Source: Branchiostoma floridae (taxonomy: Eukaryota > Chordata > Leptocardii > Amphioxiformes > Branchiostomatidae). Taken from it: DNA of 60,000 nt. Both the position numbers and the translations under genes were made by a program. Positions 26,264-37,486 of this stretch are shown here, piece after piece. The notes beneath the pieces were generated by a model. It searched no databases. It worked only from the letters and a program-made list of their open reading frames with translations, and was not told the DNA's origin. Positions within the stretch are counted from its first letter, which is position 1, and the number at the start of each line of letters is the position of its first letter. Location of the stretch: NCBI RefSeq assembly GCF_000003815.2, contig NC_049996.1:11388856-11448855 (forward strand). Direction: 5' to 3'.

Positions 26264-29117
26264 TCTTCCCCAGCTGACAGTGCCAGCATCTGAAAACAAA
26301 GGCTTAAGAAACAACTCTTAACATCTTGAGTTGAAGAAACTTATCAGTAAAAATAGCAAGAATTTTTTTATTTTTCACTGCAGCAACAAGCTACATTGCA
26401 AGATTTTCGTTCCCTGCAATTTTGTTTCATTTGCTGAATATTTTTGTATTTCTTCCATCATGTGTTTTGCACAACTGTCATCCTGAAAGGATAGATTTGT
26501 AATCATAGTAATTGAAAATACTATGTATTGATTTGAAATCATATACACAATGTATATGTTCTTGACTTATTCAAGACTCTACAGTAGGAGGTAGAAAGAA
26601 CCAATACAAGTCACCGCAAAAATGCAAACCACGCAATGCAGTACATTGAATGTACAAAACAAAATTTTGTGTCGTTAATTAAACTTTCTAGTAGCTTTCG
26701 CATACCAAATTAGGTACGCAGGAGATGGCTGATAAGTCAATTTGGTTTTGGGTGCTTTGGGACCAGATTTCATTTAAACTTCAGATAGAGAAGTCCCAGT
26801 GACTTGCTGTTTCAACATACACTTAGATACAGAACGTCCTTGCTCTTAACAGTCATTTTTTTCAATATTCTGATGTTGCATATATATACATTGTATATTA
26901 TACACAAAAATTTACATTGTTTTTGATACCGCCTTTAAGTCATTTTAATTTTTCTTTTTTTATATGTACCCTTTGTTCCAAAGTTGGAATTTCGTTTGGT
27001 CTTACAAAATGTTGATTCTATAAGGTGTGTAAATTCCATAAAACAATGTTTTCCTAATAACACAGTGTTAATAATGTAGCATTCAACAGTGTGGAAACTG
27101 TTTGAAATCTCCAAAATTGTTGACAAGGTTTCGACTGATTTTTTTTTATCTCATGGTTTTGCTACATTTTGCCTTTGACGCACATTCGCATACTTACCGC
27201 TAATTTAACATGCCCACAATACTGCCAATGGTATATGGCTGCCATATTTGAATGCATTACACTACACAGTGGGCCACTAAAATACACTGTCCTATTTGTC
27301 ATTAAAAAAAAATCAAATCTTGTATATTTAGTTTCACAATGTACAGAAGAATTCTCTGCAATTTTTTTATTTATTGTAAAGAAACTATTGAAACTATTTT
27401 CTTGACAATTCAAAGCTTAAGCAACATATAATGTACAGCTTAATAAGAACTATGTTGCATGTGGGATATGTTTAATTTTCATGGTGCAGGATTTTTTTTA
27501 TTAAAGCCATTGAAAAAAATACAAACATGATGAGAGATATATGTTGTCATATATAAGTCTGGTGTGTAAACTATAAAATGTTTAGATTTGTGAGTAACAA
27601 AAAAAATGTTTGCTAGAGAAATGTGAGTGAAGTGTTGGGTGTTGTTCAGTGTTAAAACCCAAGAAAACAATTCACTCCCTAGACTAGGGTCGATAGTAAT
27701 AAGGTAGGATAACAGAATACTAATCCAACATGAAAACTTTAAAAGTGTATATTTGTGTGATTTCATGGTAAATGTTGGAAACCAACAAAACTGACAATTC
27801 TGTGTGGTTTGAAAAAGGTCACAAATTTGCTGGATAGACATTTAGTAATTTCGAATTCTTTACAGTGTTAACATCATGCAAGTTGCATCATTTTGTGGTA
27901 CTATTTGCTTCTGACTGCCTTGTTGTCCTTTATGTTTTGTTTTATTTTATTTTAACCCATATTTTCACATCAGACTCTGAATATGATCTTGAACACAATT
28001 TGTACATATAACCTCCTGGTCTTGTTCTTTTGAAAACCTTTACATATGTTGTAAATATAACAGAATCTTTAGAATATTCTAACATTTTTTCACCCCTTCC
28101 CCTCCCCTCATTTTAGATATTTCCTCATAAAGTACCACCTTGATTGATTGTTATGTAATACAATATATGTGTTAGCAGCATTAATTGGTCTTTGGTCTAA
28201 GTAATGTATGCACTTAAAAAACATAAGGCCATTGCTCCAGAAAAATCAGCATTTTGTGACCATGATACGGGTTTACTGATGGAAAAGAAGTGAGTAAGAA
28301 ACAGTGACACGTTTATCTATTGGAGTTGTGACATCGTGTGATGTTTTGTGGTAATGTTCCGTGTAACAAATATGATGATTGATTGTAATATTTATTTTTT
28401 TGAAATAATTAAATATGGAAGGTGTGATTGTTTATGTTGTGATGATTAATTTTATTTGTGTGGGTTATACATTTTGACAGTACAGGAAAGTTGACATGTA
28501 GATATGTCTAAAAATATGCTGTGGCAGGCCCAATAGAATAGAAGGGAGGTTAGTAAAAATTTTACACGTTATTTCCTCACAATGTGCTAACCAACAAGCT
28601 CTCAGTCAGTCCTCTTAACCTTCTCAAGTTCAAATGACCCAAAACTACATCACGTGACTTGAAAGCAAGTGTGACATAAGCAACTGATCAAAGGTGCCGG
28701 CAGTGGATATCGGCTCCTGTCTCTGTAAAGGGATTGCTGCATGCTGATGGCCTCTGGTTGAGATTGTCAAGTGAACTCTTCTGAATCTTAGGAATGATTT
28801 TGTTCGAAATTGTCCAAACTAGCATATCATTTTGATTCTTTCGGAAGATGAAGTTTCAGTTTGGTTGGGTGCAGTTAGCACAAGTACAATGTGAGTAAGT
28901 ACAAAAGCATAAGATACATATCCTTCCCAAAGAGAGACCATACGTCTTGTTTACATAGCTATAGCCACAAACGGTACACCCCAAAAGTATGAAGTACACC
29001 CCTGCTGTCGCAGAAGCGATCGGCCCCCGTCTTGACGTGTTTACCTTAACAAGTGTGTGGTGCCAAGTCTAGCAAACTTTAAGAGTTTGTCTTCCACGAC
29101 TTCTTCAACCCCCAAAC
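26264..29117. other. NAGS 3' untranslated region and intergenic DNA up to the SLC5 gene
   Basis: No exon is seen. The first part is AT-rich and probably contains the NAGS 3' untranslated region. An ATTAAA near 27500 could serve as a polyadenylation signal, but I cannot choose the true end. DNA just before 29118 is more GC-balanced and is the likely SLC5 promoter and leader. No clear TATA box was found. Confidence 0.5.
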
Positions 29118-32100
29118 ATGGAGGAACGAAGGACTTTTCACGTGGCGGACTATGTTGTCTTCTCCCTAATGTTAGTCATATCGGCCGGGATCGGCGTTTA
29201 CTACCGCTGTACGGGAGGGAAGCAGAAGACCACCCGAGAGTTCCTGATGGCGGACCGCAAGATGGGGGTGCTGCCTGTGGCCTTGTCCCTCCTTGCTAGC
29301 TTCACCTCCGCCATTACCCTTCTCGGGGGCCCGGCAGAAAGCTACACCTTCGGGACGCAATTCTGGGTCATCATTTTCTCCTATTTCTTCACTTTCCCGG
29401 TTTGTGGGCAGGTGTTTTTGCCGATCTTCTATCGCCTAGAACTCACGAGCGCGTACGAGGTACGTTTGATTGATTGTACCCTGATTGGCTTAACTCAGCA
29501 GAGACTCTCTAGAACAGATGCTAGGCCGAGAGCCAAACTTTACTGCAATATCCCTAAACCTTCTTAGAATGTTATGTGTGGGACGTATTTCCCCAGAACA
29601 TGGCCACTGCTTGCTATAGTTAAAAGTTTATAGGTAACATATTGATACTTTTGATTGGGATTAAGGAATGAGTTTATTTTGTTGTGTCGTTGCTAGCGAT
29701 TTTCCTCCGAAAACTCACTTTCCTATTTTCTTCTCATTTATTTAAGTCGTAGCTAAGTGTCAAAACTGTGTTGTAGTTTCTCACGTGCTTTTTTCTGCAG
29801 TACTTAGAACTTCGGTTTTCCCGTCCGGTTCGGATCCTCGGAACGTGCAACTACATGTTACAGATGGTGCGTATGGCTGGTAGTAAACAGACGTAGTATA
29901 CGTGAGAAATTCTCAACTGTTTTCTTCAACTTGAAACAGCTGTTTTCGACACTTTATGTCCATTGTTTATCGTGATCACGACAAAGATTGACTGGCTTGT
30001 ACATAAAGCTCGGTGTTTGACAATGATTCACTAAACAGGATTAGCTGTTTACAAACTGACAAAAGTTTGATAGGGCTGGCAAATGTATCAAGGAAAGGTC
30101 ACAAGAGTTGACACATTGCTTAAGACAATGCGGGAAAGGCCCCATCTGGGCTTTATTTGTAGACAAGACCTGGGGGACCATCCGTTGTATGTGTTTTAGC
30201 TCTATGACTTGATAACATTCCATCACTTGAAGCTAGCGACGGTCCAGCAAAGAGGCGAAGTAGTTTTAATATTTTAGGTGATCTCGGATGACTTGAAATC
30301 ATATTCAAATCGGTTAGATTGATATAGGAGAAAAACTTAAGGTACAAGAAAAGTCATCATGAGGCATATCTTGAAAATAAACTGCAGAACTATAGGATGA
30401 CCTGGTAGGATCTCCTGGTCACCACTTTTGATCAGTTATGCGTTAATATAGGATTTTCTAGATGTTGTTCCGTCCTTCCATTTATGTGACCCTTTAATGC
30501 TGGTTCGATCCAAGAGTCACATACATACCATTCGGCACCAGGAATTTGAAGCACTTCATCTGGCCATAACTCAATTTATTTATTTATTTATTTGTTACAG
30601 GTGGTGTACATGGGGATCGTGCTATTTGCTCCGGCTCTTGCAATCGAAGCTGGTGGGTGGTTTGTAACATACAAATATTTCTGTTATTTCTTTTCTCCAA
30701 ACGTCTGTTGGAAAGTAATGAATAAGAATCTGCCTTAATAAAGCCTGGACTGATATGAAGATACTGGTGTTGTTTTCACCTTCTGTAGTCACTGGGTTGA
30801 ACGTCTGGATATCTGTCGTGTCCATGGGAGTAGTCTGCACGTTTTATACCACTCTCGTAAGTATCTAGCTAGATTCACGCAAACATATGTACACACGATA
30901 AGTAATGCCAGGGTCACTTTTCAAAACCGAGGCTTGTCCGGGATGTTGTCGGCAATAAAAAAATGAAACTGTGCATCAAAAGAATTACACACATTCTGCT
31001 TAACGTTATCTCTAATTTCATTTATTAAGTTTTTTTGCGGGGGGGGGTGAATTTATGTCTTTCATACCACCACACTTTCATTCCTAGCCTCCGACCAATT
31101 GGAAAGATGACCCTGGCATATTCTGCTTTTGCTAACATCACGACAATGATTTACACCATATGCTTATGTATTTGTATGTGAAGTACTGCGTACCCTGGTA
31201 TAAGCTGTGTTTTACGAACGTTGCAGAATTGATTTCAACCATACAATTATGTATTTGTATGCAAGCATATCGGAAATGATTCTATAGATTTATTAATTTA
31301 CAAAGTCATGCCCGAACTGCCCCAAAGACATAACATTCTCAAAGCAAGAGAGATGTACATAACACTCATACTAACTGTATTCTCCACGTTCCCCAGGGTG
31401 GCATGAAGGCCGTGATCTGGACAGACGTGTTCCAGTGTGTCATCATGTTTGCCGGGATGATCACGGTACTGATCAAGGGCAGTATCGAGGCCGGCGGGAT
31501 CGCACGGGTCTTCAGGGTGGCCGCCGAGTCGGACAGGATCGACTTCTTCAAGTAAGGTCCTTGTGTCCTTGTCACATACGACGTCGCACGACCACCACGC
31601 GATTGCAAACTAAATGCATTATTGAAATAGTCAAGTATGTGTTTGCCTTATGGAAAAGGCTGTCTTAGATTCTTGTCAGCAGTTGGTTCCTTCACAGTCT
31701 GTTGGAAACGTCTGTTACAACAAAGTTATATTTTGTGAATGTGGAAAATTCAACGGCATCAATTAAAATCGTACGACCTACGATGACTGTGACCGGGTCG
31801 ACGTCGTTTCGCTTTCTCAATGGGACTAAGGATTGAGAGCATTGTGAAGATTTTCAACTGTAGCTTCACTTTGCGACGCTGTAATTTTTCAACCGTATAT
31901 CTCTATCTTTTTGCAGCTTCAGCCCAGACCCAACCATCCGCCACACTGTGTGGTGCCTTGTGGTTGGTGGAGCCTTCAACAACATGGCGATCTACGCGAC
32001 CAATCAGGCGCAAGTACAGAGATATTTGGCCGTTGGCACGGAGAAACAGGCGAAGCGGTGAGGTCTCCGAATAAAAAATAACTATTGTAGTTTTACTGTC

Positions 32101-35100
32101 CCTGTCCCTGTCCCTGGTGCTGAATTACATTACATTCTCATCTAACTCTGCCGTGGGTGCTGAACGACAACGAAGATTGGAATTAAATTTCTTGACTAAA
32201 TGGGAATTTTTAGTTGTTAAAATCATGTTCAGAACATTTCATAGCTCATAGTTACTAAAAATGATGTTTTCTTTGACAAAAACTTGTCAATGTAAATCTG
32301 TTGTCCCTGTCCTTGGTGCTGAATTATATGCATACAATATTGCTTCTAATCTACCTTGGTACCTGGTGCTAAAACGTCGAATGTGTGACAGGGGCTTCAA
32401 GTATCGTGAAACATCCCTAAATATCTAAACCATGCCACCCTCAGAGCGATGTGGCTGAACCTCCCCGGAGTAATCCTGTCCATCAGTATTGTCCAGTTGT
32501 GCGGACTCATCATCCATGCTCGCTACCACGGCTGTGATCCGCTCAAGAACGGCATCGTCGCCAGGTCCGACCAGGTTCGCTAGCTATAGTTTCTTTTGCC
32601 ATTAGGACTACTTCGGTCATTTTTGGAATAAATGATTGTTCGTATCAAATTGTTGAAGGTTTACGTCGAAGAAGGCTAAATATACAAGGAACCAGTAAAA
32701 CATACAATACAAAAGTTTCGTAATCAACTGGATACGATTCGTAATAGACGTTTCTGAAAGTTGGCGCTATTTTTCATCAGTCACAACTGACAATAGTGGA
32801 TGCTATTTGAAAGTTCTGGTCATTTACAAAACTTATCCAGTTGCTTGGGTAACTTTTGTATTGTGACTACATTTTTTATTATGACAACAACATTTACATA
32901 ATGTCCTAGCTACTGGTGGAAAAGTGAAGACGAATTTTTTTGGTATCATGGAAAAACGGTAGAGGTTATGAACTGATCAGCAATCTTCCTTCTATTGGCA
33001 GCTGCTACCGTACTACGTGATGGAGGTACTGGACATCCCCGGACTCCCCGGGCTGTTCATATCCGGCATCTTCAGCGGGGCTCTCAGGTCGGGAGATGTA
33101 CTAGTAACCATTTTACCTCTGTCTATTTTTGCTCTCTATTTATCTATAATATGTTTACGTCTGAATTCTCTACTTATACGTTCGATTTATCTATTTATCT
33201 ATCACGTTAACTTTGTTCACGATATTCATTTATAAGACTGGTTGTGTTTGCCTTGTTGTGATCTTCATGTGATGACCATTTACTATTGGACATTGACCTT
33301 GATTTTCATTTTTCGTAGCAAAGAATTTAGTTTTTTTTTTTAAATTAAAGCATTCGTAATAAGTGCAATAGAATTGGTGATAATCTATGGATAATGTTTA
33401 CAGTGTGTCGTATCTACCTGTACTGTAATGGTCTGTAATGAAATGTCATTCGGTCTAACAGCACGATATCGTCCGGCATCAACTCGCTGGCGGCGGTGAC
33501 TCTTGAAGACCTGATCAAACCAACACTCAAGGTGCTGAAGAAGAAGGACATGACTGAAGAAAGAGCCACTCTAGTGTCCAAAATACTTGGTAATCTCTGA
33601 AAAGATTCGAAATTTCTAACCGCATGAGCATGTCATAAGTATGATGGAAGTTAAAAAGTCTTACATCTCTTATATCTAGAATAATGACTCAAAGAGAGTT
33701 GTAAGATCTCACAATGACGTGGAAGAGTCAGAACCTCCCTTATGTCTTGTTTGATTCAGCTCAGTCAGTAGTTATGCAACTGCTGGTTTGATTGTCCATG
33801 GATCACATCCTGTCACTCCATGTTGAACGTTTCTGTTGATGTTGTTCTGAAGTAGGTTTCAATGACCCTGTCCTGTTTTCCATGTTCTTGTCTTAGTGGT
33901 TGGGTTTGGAGGACTGTGCATGCTCTTTGCTGTCCTCGCCTCTACCATGGGCCAGGTTCTACAGGTGAATCTACTCAACTTATCTTTTAAAGAGGATGAT
34001 GTTGAAGTAAGGCAGGAGTTGTTATTTTATTTTTTTTCTGCAGACATTGCAGTTTGCATACTGAACAATTTGCGTTTGTGTTTCCAGGCTTCAAACAGCG
34101 TGTTCGGTGCTATTGGTGGACCATTGCTGGGACTGTTTTCCTTGGGAATGCTGTTTCCATGGGCTAACTCAGCAGTAAGTATGGGGAAAATTAGATGTAC
34201 TAGAGAATGCTAAACTTCATTTTTGTATGTATTTTACATATATTCTAAGCAGGCGTTTTTGTGGCAGAATCTATGTTTGTGTCGGACTGTTTTTCCGTAT
34301 CACTCATATTACAAGACAAAGCAAATGATTTCTTACGTCAATGAAGGTTAGACATCCAGTTGATAAGATACAAACAGCAATTACTTTGTGTCACTGACAA
34401 AAGTAGTGGATTCTGCCTGAAACGTGTGACCGATTCTAAAACCATATCCAGTTGCTTGAGTAATTGATATTTTGCACATAATTCTTGTTGGTCGTTCTGT
34501 AAAGTTGACAAAAATAAATTGCAGTGCTTTTCTCTTTAACCATTTCAGGGAGCGATAGTTGGTCTCTTGTCTGGCATTTTCATAGCGTTTTGGATCGCTG
34601 TCGGAGCCAAGATTTTCCCTCCTTACTCTCCAACAAAGTCTACATCCATAGCAGACTGTATCCTACCTAATGTGACCATGGCAAATGCCACCACGCCCAC
34701 TGTACCATTCGCAACGAACGTTATTAGTACTCTGATGCCGACAGATGAGCCAAGGTACTTATGATATATTCACTTCATTCAATTACTTCAATATATAATG
34801 AGACAATGAAGTACTAATTCAAGATATACAAAGTGTGTCCCTTTTGCTCCTGGGCTTTCCTAAACACCTTTCTTATCAAATTGGTGAACAACTCTATTTT
34901 GTGCGTTTTACATAGTTACATATTTTTTCAGGCCAGCGATAGCAGAATTGTACACGTTGTCGTACATGTGGTACAGCGCAACAGCGTTCGCGGTGGTGGT
35001 CGTAGTTGGACTATTGGTCAGCTTCATTACTGGTATGTGTTATTTGATATGTTAAAATATAAATGACATCTTCAATCCGAAAATAATTTCATCAGGTTGT

Positions 35101-36114
35101 TGCAATATAGGAGAAATCTTTTACATATCCAGTTAGAACTCACCTTGCCTACGTTTCGATGTCTCTCAGACACCTTCCTCAGAGCTTCTAACTTGATTTG
35201 CTTCTCGCCGCTATATGTAACCGATGTAGGTGGCGCTTTTGCGGCGAGAAACTTAGCCACATTTGCAAAGTGAGAACTAACTGTATGTGTACAAGAATTC
35301 TCCTATATCTGACATCGTCAATTTTTTTATTATTATTATTTTGAACCATTAAGAGTTGTGATTCATGACCTGCTTTGTTTACAAATATATGATATGATAA
35401 TAGTGATGACATGATAACACGTTACCTCACGACAGGACCCAACAAGCCTCAGCAGGTCGACCCCCGCCTGATCTGCCCCGTGTTTGACCGGCTGCTGTGC
35501 TGCCTTCCCCTGCCCCAGTCATGGAGACACTCCCTACACTGCGGGGTTCGGCATTCACAGCAGGAACACGTGAGTTGTTGTTTTAAATCTTCTTATAAGC
35601 CGTTTCGCAGATCTCAGAACGCATGAGCGGCGACAGGAATTCTAGGTAGTAATAATATATATAAAAATCCCCTGAAAAGAAAACAGTCTCGCCTCGAACC
35701 TTGTTTCGATTTACTTAACAAATGTCCACACGGGCTTTGTTTACTTTTCACGGGACTTATCCTTTGACATATTACCTAGAATTCCTGTTGCAGCATATGC
35801 GTTCTGAGATCTGCAAAAGGGCTCAGTGCCTCTCAGTAAGTATGTGCGCATGCACACGTTTTTGGCAATGCTTCAGGGGCGAATATAATTGTATAGTATT
35901 GTGACTGTGTGAAGTTTTTGTGACCACCGTCGCCATGACAATTATTTTTGCAATTTTCGTCTTGTTTATGCTTATGTTTATGCTAAAACAGGAACACTCA
36001 GAAGGTGAATCACCCGAGACTGCTGCTTCACGGCTGTCTGAAGCTGCCACTGCCCGAGGGGAACAAACGAGCACTGGAGCACCGAAACCACTTCGGCAGC
36101 AGACGAGAGTATAA
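29118..36114 (+). CDS. SLC5A8-like: Sodium-coupled monocarboxylate transporter-like protein, SLC5 family (15 exons)
   Basis: Predicted Na+-driven plasma-membrane transporter of the SLC5A5/6/8/12 branch, closest in feel to SLC5A8. Exons: 29118-29459, 29801-29866, 30601-30652, 30789-30856, 31397-31551, 31917-32057, 32445-32574, 33002-33087, 33462-33589, 33897-33964, 34088-34174, 34549-34754, 34932-35032, 35436-35569, 35992-36114. Borders are GT-AG and phases match over 1887 nt (628 residues; human SLC5A8 is about 610). Family marks are REFLMADR (40-47), SLLASFTSAITLLGGPAE (57-74), GGMKAVIWTDVFQ, NQAQVQRYLA, DQLLPYYVM, YPGLPGLF-like DIPGLPGLF and SVFGAIGGPLLGLF. An extracellular loop (about 480-495) carries NVT and NAT glycosylation sites. 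The last residues TRV fit a class I PDZ ligand, as in SLC5A8. Reading through the 35569 donor would give an alternative tail ending at 35626. Exact substrate and orthology are not settled. Confidence 0.92.
32102..32118 (-). promoter_or_regulatory. RE1-like core motif (minus strand) in SLC5 intron
   Basis: The minus strand reads TTCAGCACCAGGGACAG, an exact match to the 17-bp core TTCAGCACCNNGGACAG, followed by two more GGGACAG units. A half motif lies near 32155-32164. Confidence 0.45.
32307..32323 (-). promoter_or_regulatory. Second RE1-like core motif (minus strand) in the same SLC5 intron
   Basis: The minus strand reads TTCAGCACCAAGGACAG, again matching the 17-bp core exactly and identical to units of the NAGS-intron array. 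A weaker relative is at about 32352. Confidence 0.45.
32701..32880. mobile_element. Head-to-head inverted repeat of a short repeat family (SLC5 intron)
   Basis: The left arm on the minus strand and the right arm on the plus strand share ACTGA at the centre and TATCCAGTTG, then TAACTTTTGTATTGT toward the outside. The minus arm carries CTGATGA and GAAACGTC, and the plus arm carries GTGGATG and TTGAAAG. The same blocks recur at 34380-34470 and 50645-50740. The layout resembles relics of Penelope-like or other hammerhead-bearing retroelements, which is an inference. Confidence 0.5.
34380..34470 (+). repeat. Copy of the TATCCAGTT short repeat family (SLC5 intron)
   Basis: It contains TCACTGACAAAAG, AGTGGATTCTG, CCTGAAACGTGTGACC and CATATCCAGTTGCTTGAGTAA in the same order as the copy at 50645-50740. 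Confidence 0.6.
35105..35309. mobile_element. Foldback repeat with hammerhead-like core (SLC5 intron)
   Basis: Outer arms ATATAGGAGAA (35105) and TTCTCCTATAT (about 35299-35309) are inverted, and AGTTAGAACTCACCTTG pairs imperfectly with CAAAGTGAGAACTAACTG. The left half contains the hammerhead-like sequence listed next. No open frame is present. Confidence 0.5.
35131..35193 (-). ncRNA. Candidate hammerhead ribozyme (type I, minimal stem III)
   Basis: On the minus strand: helix I outer strand AGTTAGAA (35193-35186) pairs perfectly with TTCTAACT (35138-35131). Inner GCT pairs with GGC, with one wobble. The core CTGAGGA (35182-35176) fits CUGANGA, followed by one extra A. Stem II is GGTGTCT / AGACATC with a GAG loop. 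Next come GAAA (35157-35154), a CG-only stem III and TA, so cleavage would fall between 35150 and 35149. Short stem III hammerheads are known in Penelope-like elements and are often active as dimers. Activity here is untested, and the extra A after the core is a caveat. Confidence 0.45.
35597..35824. mobile_element. MITE-like foldback in the last SLC5 intron
   Basis: CAGATCTCAGAACGCAT (about 35609) and GACAGGAATTCTAGGTA are mirrored by TACCTAGAATTCCTGTT and ATGCGTTCTGAGATCTG (about 35773-35815). The arms of about 45-55 bp enclose about 115 bp of AT-rich sequence. Outside the arms, GCCGTTTCG versus GCCCTTTTG also match weakly. No clear target duplication was seen. Confidence 0.6.
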
Positions 36115-37486
36115 GTAGGCCCATCGAATGTACTGTATTGTAAAGTATCTTAACATTTTTCTTACCTTTGTCTGTTATGTGATTAATATGTGTGGAGTGA
36201 TGAGTTAATATTTCATCATATATTGTGCAAATGGCTCCAACATTTACACAATGTATGAATATTATGGAAATCCGTCTTTCCTTTATTTTCTTATCCGCAT
36301 TCGTTTTGATTCACAAAACTTCCCCTGTAATTCCAGTGCAAGCCGCAAGGGAGCCCAAACCTACACCACTTCTTCCTTTGCTATGTGTCCCCATAATATG
36401 TCCATTACGTAAAAAAAAAAACTTCTGCTGCAGTACCAAGGTCAACCACCAGGCGGGCCAAAATTGACCTTGACTTTTGGGTATTCAACACCTACCCACA
36501 TACCAAATATCAATCATCCAGAGGTCCTTAGTTAAGCGGACAAATATTCTGATACACACAAATACACCACAAATCACACCAAAACAATAAGTTTTGAGTT
36601 TGAGCTGCCTTTAATGATATTGATATAAACAATTCTTCTTGTAATGCAAACAAAAGTTCATAAACCTGGCTCATTCTTAGGATAGCACGTACATATTTTG
36701 TCGTTATACAGCAAAGAACAATCTTTACAGCATTTACATTTTATGATACAATTTGCCTAGACCATAATGAAAAAAAATATTACAAAGAAATCTTAGATAC
36801 ATTTCCACTTGAGAAACCGATTCTTCTTAACACTTAACACGAAATTTCCTTTCCTTATGCATCAATTTGCATTGTAAATACGAACTTCATTAGAATTCAC
36901 AAGAGCAAAATAAACATTCTATGCGCATCTCTACGAGGGATAATGGAGAGGAAGACATCTGAACTTTTACCAATCTTTGCTACCATGACTTATGTTTTGT
37001 TTTATGATATGTCATTATGTTTTACAAAGTTTCTTTAATTACACTTTATACAATCATGTTCAGACATGTTTTTACTCTATGTTGTGGCTTTGCAATCGAT
37101 AAGCCCTGATTAAAACTCTGACTTGATATTTTTTCTTTCGTAATCTTAAATTTTGTTTCTTGCTTCTTTGTTTCACTAAATTGTATTTTTTCAGGTTAAT
37201 TTACAAATCTAGCTATACTCAAATATGTTATGATCATACAAGCCTGTAAAGGATGGCAAGGTTTGTGAAGTAATAGAACTTTCATAAGATATCTGGCCAT
37301 CGTTTAATCTCAAACACAATCTTGAAGAGTGTACTGTGAAATCTCCATTGTATCACAATGGAAAAAGGCTGTTCCTGGCTTATGCAAGATTATATTTCAA
37401 TATCAATGTCTGTCGTTCATTCTCAAACACAATCTTGCACTGTGAAATATCGGCACTATCTCGATGGTAAAAAGGCTGTTCCTGGC
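36115..37486. other. Convergent 3' region between the SLC5 gene (+) and the oxygenase gene (-)
   Basis: AT-rich DNA without exons. Both genes end toward it, so it should hold both 3' untranslated regions. A plus-strand AATAAA at 36909-36914 is a possible SLC5 polyadenylation signal. On the minus strand an ATTAAA near 37035 is a candidate for the oxygenase gene. At 37320-37490 a segment containing GAAATMTC...CAATGG/CGATGG...AAAAAGGCTGTTCCTGGCTTATG occurs twice. Confidence 0.5.
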
